This document shows, one piece after another, positions 56,784 through 64,000 of a stretch of DNA of 64,000 nt. Each line of letters opens with the position of its first letter. Position 1 is the stretch's first letter. The position numbers and the translations under genes were made by a program. Below the pieces are notes generated by a model, which made no database searches, was not told the origin of the DNA, and worked only from the letters and a program-made list of their open reading frames with translations. Source of the stretch: Euptelea pleiosperma (taxonomy: Eukaryota > Streptophyta > Magnoliopsida > Ranunculales > Eupteleaceae); the NCBI GenBank assembly GCA_035048495.1, contig CM068548.1:14869464-14933463 (forward strand), read 5' to 3'.

Positions 56784-59700
56784 TCACTTGGAGGTGATGA
56801 ATTTCCTGGTAATATTAGACTTCAGTTTCCATCCAAAAGAGAGTGCTTCATGGATTAAACCATCAATTTCTTCCTCCTTTTTCTCATACACGTAGAATGC
56901 TACGAAGGCAAAGGGCACACCTGCATTTAGTTTTACAGCAGTCTCTTATCAGTTCAAAGAACCTAATAACTGGTGAGAGAGATGAGAGTAACCAAAATGT
57001 AAGTGCTCACAACAATGTAACAAGGATACTTGCATTACAACGAGATGGAAAGAAGCCGTCCTCCCTACCTCAGCTGTACATGTGGATTGTGGAACACATG
57101 TATGCAGGTTCAGATCATTCAATGGGTCCTTCCAAGGAGATCTTCTAGGTCTGTGTCAGCCTATCAGATGATCAAAAACATTTGCAGACTTTTTTGGACC
57201 ATCAACCATGACATTCTGATGATCCAAAAGAAACAATATATAGATTGCAGTTCGGATCACCTTACTGGGTCGATTTTTTCACCTAGAGGATCTCCCAGGT
57301 GGGGCCCAAAGATTGTAGGCCCTGACCAAAGTATATGGCATACGGAAAAGTACGGTACGAGAAAAGTTGGAGTGTTATTCGGGATTGTCATTCAAAAATT
57401 CAACAGAAAGCAAAATAATAATAAAATACAGTAAAAACACCAATGATTTTTGCATTTTAAAATTTTTTTTTTCAATAATTCAGAATAATGTGTATAATAA
57501 GTAAAAGTACGGTGTTCGTAAAATGCGAAAATTTTACCCACTACTTGAAAAGTTTGGTCATATAATATGTTTTTCCCCAAAAAGACATAAAATTTGTGTA
57601 TAATATACGAACTTACTATGGTCCTGACTGCTGACCCGAAAGAGAAATAAAGACAGGAGAGAGATCTGACTCAAACCTATTACGTATATGCTTTGAATAG
57701 GTGTAGATCCAAGGAAGCTGAGAATCAATAGAGCGATGACAACCTGTTTTATTCAATGGTAGAGAAGAACATCAATAGACCGAGCAAATCAGCAAAAACA
57801 GAAACAAGGTGAGAGTTTTTGGTACTACACTAAATTGCACTATAGGCAGCTGTATAACCATCAATTTGTTGGAAAGTATGCCTCAAGGTGAGTTTCCGAA
57901 CCAACTGATGGTAATGTAGGAGCGAGCCAGTAGCCAATACTGCTTCAAACAAAACAGTAATTTGAATAGATGAAAAAGCTCTGAAGAAACCTTACGTGTT
58001 ACATCATGAAAATGAGTTTTATGTACTGATAAAAAAAATGAGTTTTATGCATCATATATAGTCTCAACTGTTCACATATCTACATTTTGCCAACCAATTT
58101 TTTTTATTATTTATAAGTTATCAATTTAATTTAGTAAGAAATCTAAGGTCTTTGACTTATAGGCCATAAAGACAGTGCACAAACAGCATAGTTGAATGGT
58201 GCACATGCAACGGAAGACAATTGCCCTTTGATGGATCCCACCTAAGGAATCTCGGATGCCAAGAATGGATCTAATCTGACAATAATAATCATCCAATCTA
58301 TTGCATCATTTCAGACAATCAGAAAGTCTGCAGTAAATGTCTGAATGGCCCACAATAGAAACTATAGTTTGGATAGTTCCCATCATCTGTTATCATAGGT
58401 ATGACTCATCAACTGGTGGGAACCGTCCCTTTATGGATGAGACATTCATGATCCATTCATAAATTAATATCTATTGTTCACATACCTTTTAGAATAATAT
58501 ATTAATTATAACATAATATCGCCTAATAACATATCTCCTAACATTTTTTATATAATTAGGTATACTGTGGCATTTTAGGAAACTAGCTTTCCCCCAATCT
58601 GTGTTCAAAACCCCCATTTCATGTCCGACACCGACACTTCTGTCTATTTTAGACCAACAACATAGAAAAACATTTTTTTTTTGCTAGGAACAATGTAGTT
58701 GAACATTAAGAATCTAAATTTTACCAATCAAACAATATATAAAACAAAGAACATGAAGACAAACAGTACATACCTTGAAGAAGAGTGTCCAGTCCTTCCC
58801 CTTGCAAAGAGATTTTAGAACATTAACTGCAGAATTCCATGCAGATCCCGCAGCGAGAGCAACCCGGTGACACATCTCTTCCGAAAAGTAGAAATTTGAT
58901 GCAGGGATTTTCTCAATTGTATAACCCAATCTGCACCAACAGAAATTTCTATTCTTAGCCTTGGAGTGGTATTTAGAATGTTCATTATGGAAAGCCTATG
59001 CTTCCTTATGTCCCCCATCCAACTAAGGCCATCACATTGATCCAGAATGTCCAGTTGATGGGCCAGTTCCAAGATTATCTATATGTCCCATAAGCCACAC
59101 AGATTGGATAATGCTAACAATCCAAAAATCACATTCTTTTGTGCTAACGAAAAAGGAAAATTCTGCTTGACTGTCCAAAAGAATGCAAACCATTGGATAT
59201 TTAAATCATCCGATTAGTGTGTTTTACTATATGATCAATCTAAGAAGTGGCCCATTGGTTGAACAGTTTGGATCAATAGGATGGCTTGTTCTTGAATGAT
59301 GATTGGGACTAAGTCACAAAAAGATGTAAACATGGAGAGTGGGAATACATTTTTGCAGGTAGAATGCCATGGACGAACAAGAAGAGCGTTGCCACCAAGA
59401 GAAGCTTTGAAATGGCAGTGACGATGGTATACCCAGAGGCGATGAAGTAATAATAAAAGGCAATCAAGACTATCAACATTTTAAGTGTCTGCTTTTTATC
59501 TTTCCAGAGAAGTGTGTCGGCAACTGCAAAACCACAGCAGCAGCAATACTTCATCTATACATATAAATGAACGAAGATATGTTAAGACTAGCTTTGCCTA
59601 CTAGGTCTCAACTTTGGGCTCTTTCCCAGTTTATCATCTCTATATTCTCTTAATGTTTCTAATAAGTTTTCCTAATTTCATTATCAGTCAACATATGATC

Positions 59701-62700
59701 TTTTCTGTCAAGTACATATGTGTCCATATGTAGGGAACTTTTTTCTATGCCCATTGCCCACCCCATCACATACATCACCTAAACACTAATCCAAATCGTT
59801 CAATTAGTGGGGGCCCTCTTGGATGGACCATATCACAAACATATGATAGGATCCTAATCACCTAATATAGGAACTTTCTACTTGGCCACCATAACTATCT
59901 TTGTAACCACTCAGGTTTCTAGCCCTTGATTGGCCTATGCGTTCATCCAAGCACTATGAAAGGTTCAAAATCTCATTCTCATTCAATGTCTCGGTAATCT
60001 GGCAGAACAAGACGTCTTGATTGCGAAAGGAATAAGACAAAACAAGACACTGGAAGAGAGAGAGAGAGAGAGATCTCGATATGCAAATTATTTTTAATGT
60101 TTAATAAAGCTAAAAATATATTGTCTATCTTTTATATGTGTTAATAGTAAAACAAACATACAACAAAAACAAGGTTTAAATTACACATATTACAGTTTGG
60201 ATACGAGACAATACATCCCCCAACCATGATTCAAAGCTATGTCGCATGGATTCTTCTAAATGGGCGAAGTTCTCGTGTCGAAATCCGACATGACACAGAT
60301 TCTATCATGACGCTTCCCAATTCTGTTTTGTTTCTTCGTTTCTTTCTTGCAAGATATTGATTAACAATTGCCATAGGTTATGAGTTCTACCTTTTACAAT
60401 TGAAGTTCTCTATACAACAAATATGTATTCTCTTATTTATAAGTATAGAATACAAATCATAAGTTATCCTATCACATTATTTACTATTATCCTTATTATT
60501 ATATAAAAAATAATTAATTTGTTTCACATTATTCGAAGTATATGGTGAGTGCACGAATCATTTTTTTCAAGGACACTCTACAGCCGTGTCAGACTGAACA
60601 ACCCCCCCCCCCCCCCACACACACAGCCTGCATATCGATGCAACATAGGTTCAAAGTCTCATTCTGTCTCGACCAAACTTGTTCTATCTATTCATACCTA
60701 TACCCTAATTTAAGTAATCAAACGTTATTTTTATATATATATATATTTTTTTTGATAAGTAAAACGTTATTTTTATATTATTATGTATTTTATAAGAGAT
60801 ATAAGATAAACAACACTTAATTAAGCATTTAAATTCATTTGATTTAATATATATGCGTATTTTCGCGTATTGAGATGTACTGTTTTTTTTCCAATGTCTG
60901 ACATCCCGTTCCAGCAGTTTACCGAGATGCTAAGACCAAGATTTTAAACCCCGACTCAAATGTTCATCTTGAACTTACTTAAATGAAACTTTGAAGCATG
61001 CCAGTATGATATTGACTATGGAAGTTGAAGAGGTAGCACACCAAATGAAGAGTCCATATGAGGCACAATTACACTATGAGATGGATGGAAAATGTATCCT
61101 AAAAATAGTATAGCACTTGGGCACAAGTAAATATTCATACCCTTTCCACTTCCAAGATATTTGGAAGCTTTAGACGGACCTTCTCTTCTAGGTTGATGCT
61201 CAGCTCTCAAGTGTGAGTATGATTCAATCGTCCTCTTCAGACCCTCCTACAGTTGTAAGTGCAAAGAGTTTGAAATCACACGTATTAACATTGAGCGTCT
61301 ATGAAAGAACATGCCATTTACTAAAAACTCTGACCAAACCATGGGTAGTGGGACCTCGCCTTATGTTCCGATCGTCGAATGTGCTCACTGAGCAGGGTCA
61401 TCCAATCGAGGCTATCTCTTGTAAAGCCCATGGCCCAAAAGTTGCATTGATCAGACAATTTTATTCATTTGAGTGGTAACTTTTTGGGGTTATTTAATTG
61501 ACCATCCAAAACAACGCAATTTCATTGCATGGTTAGAATTCTCTGATAGGGATGATTCTTGAGCTGTGGCCCATCCAAGAGGTGCTCCATAAATTGGAGG
61601 TCCAGATCAATGAGCAATGGCACCTAATGTTGCGTAACAAGGCAGCTCTCCACCCATTATCCATAGACACTCATTGGCACAATGTTATATTTTCTCGTGG
61701 GAAAAACCATAATGTGCATCTACTATTGTTTGACAACCCAGCAATTAGACCCTAGACATGCTTGTGGAAGCAAACCTGAAATGAGACAATAGGTGTATAG
61801 CCAAGCCGATCTTTGGCTTTTGAACAATTAAAAGTTCTGCTGCATGAGAGGAGCCTGATTCTCGATGGTGTCAGCTGTGGGACACGCATCCCATATGGGG
61901 CTAACATCTTATACGTCCACTCCACCATATGTGCAATTGGCATCATAACAGGGGCAGGGATCTTGATTCTTGGTCTGCAAAGTAAGTAGAATTAGATACA
62001 AAAATTATCTACTTTTGGTACTATTTAACTATGCTATATTCCATTATTTATTTCCAAAAATTAAGAAAAAATAAAAGAGCATAGAGACAAAAAATAAGAA
62101 TCTGTTGCACAATGATAGAAGGTAACTTATTTAGGCTGGAGAAAACATGGAACTTCATCAACAACTGGGTACATGCCTTCAAAATACTTCCACAAGCCAC
62201 AAGTATATTGAGCATGCCTTTGAAAGAGAAAAACGAAAACATGAAATCAAAAAGAGCCTAATAGTACCTTTCATAGCCAAGACCTTCAAGAATAAGTGAC
62301 ACAAACTCCCAAAACTTTATCGGTTCCATATTGGTGATAAAGTAGGCCTACACAAGCATCATGTTATAGCGAGTTTGTTAATATAAATGATGTCAAAAAA
62401 CCTGGAATTGACCCAGAAAATGGTCTTCGTATTTGGAAGTTTGACTAAGCAAACTCAATAAAAAGCGTGAGTTTGCCTCTGAGAAGAAAACATTTAAACT
62501 ATTTTACACAGAGACACCATGTTGATTGCCAGTGTCAGATGTGCATTAAATATTGGTGCTTCTAGGACACTGTGTCCATGACATAGCCAACTCAGAAATG
62601 GTAACCTTTCCAATTTTAAACCAAATTATGAGTCCTCAATTTTTCATTTCTTTTCTTTGGGTTGGTGGTGAAAACAGATTCTGAACTCAGGTCTCTGTGG

Positions 62701-63574
62701 ATCCTCAAAACTTTGATGTCCAAGAACTTATGTAGTTTAGATTATTCTTGCTAGTTACGCTATTTTAATAGATTACACGTATATAACTTTTATTTAACAT
62801 TCTTAAAATTGCCAAGAGAACTAATGAAGACAGCTGTAGGCATTTACCCCTTTATTTGGATGTTGGAGTGTCTACATACTGGTGCTCAAGTCGTAATTGA
62901 CACCGTGCCACCCCTGGAAAACATAATATCTTAGGTGCCCATTAGGTTGAACACAAGAAGGGTCCATCGATGACCTATGGTACATTTGGTGCGTGTGTAG
63001 GAAGAAGGAGCCACCATTCCAAGGCTCCTACCTAAGAAATATTATACCACACACGATACATGCACATGCATGAATGCAAACAAACAAACACACAATAACA
63101 AGAAAAAAAAGATTGTCTCCAGATCTGGATAACATATTCCAGGTGTGACCCATGGAATGGTGGATCCCACCCACTTCATGCACACACATAAAACAAGAAA
63201 AAGAAAAAACAGATCGTCTCCAAATCAGGATGATATATACTAGGTGGGACGCATGGAATGGCGGATTCCACCCACTTCACGCATGTCAGATGTACAGCTA
63301 CACCGTTGATGGACCATTCTTACTTACCCAATGGGAATCTTATGTTTTCTCCTTTTAGGTGGACTTGACACTTGAAGCCCAGCAAAAATGACTTAACTGG
63401 AGAGTTTTCCCAGAATGAATAAAACTTGAAAACAATAGAAACAAGTACCTGCCCTGCAGCTCTCTCAGCAACAACCCCTTCTGCAGCTAGAGCTTGCTCA
63501 GCACAGATATGGGCGTGAGCCACATTTTGAACGTATGTGAAATCATACATGTTATTGCCGTCACCAATAATGAA
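56784..63574 (-). CDS. Sterol-4alpha-carboxylate 3-dehydrogenase fused to a reticulon domain (3' part)
   Basis: Eight minus-strand exons in phase: 63574-63449, 62347-62268, 61974-61776, 61246-61141, 59523-59349, 58930-58774, 57743-57677, 56920-56784 (348 aa visible). The 5' exons with the NAD-binding Rossmann fold and YxxxK site lie beyond the window. Visible first is the end of the 3beta-HSD/SDR domain: FIIGDGNNMYDFTYVQNVAH, ITNMEPIKFWEFVS, TPSRIRLLSCSRTF, KAKDRLGYTPIV. From VADTLLWKDKKQTLKM (visible residue ~171) a reticulon domain follows: two long hydrophobic hairpins (LIVLIAFYYYFIASGYTIV; VVIALLILSFLGSTPI), the linker KSLCKGKDWTLFFK, and FVAFYVYEKKEEEIDGLI. The enzyme oxidatively decarboxylates C4-carboxysterols in the ER; the reticulon domain probably anchors it in tubular ER. 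Plant 3BETAHSD/D proteins have this architecture. The introns are repeat-rich. Confidence 0.92.
59962..60960. repeat. Repeats in intron 4 of the visible HSD-reticulon exons
   Basis: Several hAT-like MITE ends (aggttcaaaatctcattctc near 59964, ccatgattcaaagctatgtc near 60225, ataggttcaaagtctcattc near 60646, ccaagattttaaaccccgac near 60940) lie here. There is also an (AG)n run at 60057-60074, a 15-bp poly-C followed by (CA)n at about 60603-60625, and a (TA)n run near 60737-60753. No exon is predicted inside. Confidence 0.5.
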
Positions 63575-64000
63575 CTGATGAAAAATAAAACAGAAAAAAT
63601 AAAAAATGAGCATTAAGTTCTACGAAAGAAAAGGAGCACACATCAACCACATAATGAATATAAAGTTGTTTAAAGGCAACAATGTGAAGCAATTAAGAAT
63701 TCAAATATAGGTGATGTAAATCTAGGGTAAATTAAAAATCTGACTATTGCATATGGTAATGAATGTCTAGAAATGGAATATGCTGGGATCCATCATTCGA
63801 TGGATCCCACCTAGGCAAACTTTTTGGGAAACATCAAACAGATTGGACGATTGTAAACATCTGATCTATTTCTTCATTTGAATTGGTAAAAGAATAGAAA
63901 ATGGTTGAGTCCACAAACTGGTTATTACCCCAAGATTTTTGTGGTCCATTTCTAGATAAAGTCACTCAAATAGAGGTGAGGTAAACAACACATGGTGTGA
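63575..64000. other. Intron of the HSD-reticulon gene running off the window
   Basis: The acceptor at 63575-63576 (minus strand, tcatcag before the exon) implies an upstream exon beyond 64000. No exon-like conserved sequence is visible in this stretch. Confidence 0.6.

Noticed and set aside
57850..57960. Minus-strand stretch considered as the reticulon exon after FFK
   Set aside because: Its translation does not resemble the reticulon domain; the exon at 57743-57677 matches it and has correct phase on both sides.
1..64000. CRISPR arrays, operons, bacterial promoters or tRNA/rRNA genes
   Set aside because: The window is plant nuclear DNA; no regularly spaced repeats, rRNA similarity or convincing tRNA cloverleaf were seen, apart from the tRNA-like head of the SINE-like element.

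Overview
The window is plant nuclear DNA: AT-rich and intron-rich, with GT-AG introns up to several kb and dense remnants of LINEs, hAT MITEs and fold-back Mutator-like MITEs. Every identifiable gene is a land-plant ortholog. Preserved ancestral gene order combined with large TE-filled introns would suit a magnoliid or early-diverging eudicot, but the species cannot be fixed from sequence alone. I found no bacterial, viral or CRISPR features.

Six protein-coding genes were rebuilt exon by exon, with reading phase checked across each junction. (1) 1019-14330 (+): VIT/VWA inter-alpha-trypsin-inhibitor heavy-chain-like protein, 13 exons, 755 aa. (2) 27759-31126 (+): LAZY/DRO1 (IGT family) gravitropism gene, 5 exons, with an apparent single-base deletion that truncates it. 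(3) 35530-39068 (+): LSM1, 5 exons, 128 aa. (4) 46030-50619 (+): GPR107/lung-seven-transmembrane-type membrane protein, 5 exons, 510 aa. (5) 51948-55162 (-): COQ9, 6 exons, 302 aa. (6) 56784-63574 (-): 3' part of a sterol 3beta-HSD/C4-decarboxylase fused to a reticulon domain, 8 exons visible; its 5' part lies beyond the window's right end.

The order ITIH-like / LAZY / LSM1 / 7TM / COQ9 interleaves what I recall as two duplicated Arabidopsis blocks (At1g19110-At1g19140 and At1g72480-At1g72500). The window therefore probably keeps the pre-duplication order. The genes do not form one pathway: their roles are mRNA decay, ubiquinone synthesis, sterol demethylation, gravitropic set-point and membrane trafficking. 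The link between them is inherited neighbourhood.

Intergenic layout: 14.3-27.7 kb is a repeat graveyard (LINE 3' tails, TAACGG-rich hAT-type elements, fold-back MITEs, a ~1 kb long-TIR element). 31.1-35 kb and 39.1-46 kb hold further MITEs, a ~2 kb LINE remnant with a SINE-like dimer inside it, and a MITE nested in a MITE. Exact or near-exact target-site duplications (TSDs) define several elements: 8 bp for the hAT type, 9 bp for the Mutator-like type. The most distinctive signals are a set of Mutator-like fold-back MITEs sharing one terminal motif but carrying unrelated palindromic interiors, one of which brings a perfect G-box to the COQ9 upstream region; the LAZY frameshift; and a tandem duplication in COQ9 intron 2 that copied the end of an exon with its splice donor.
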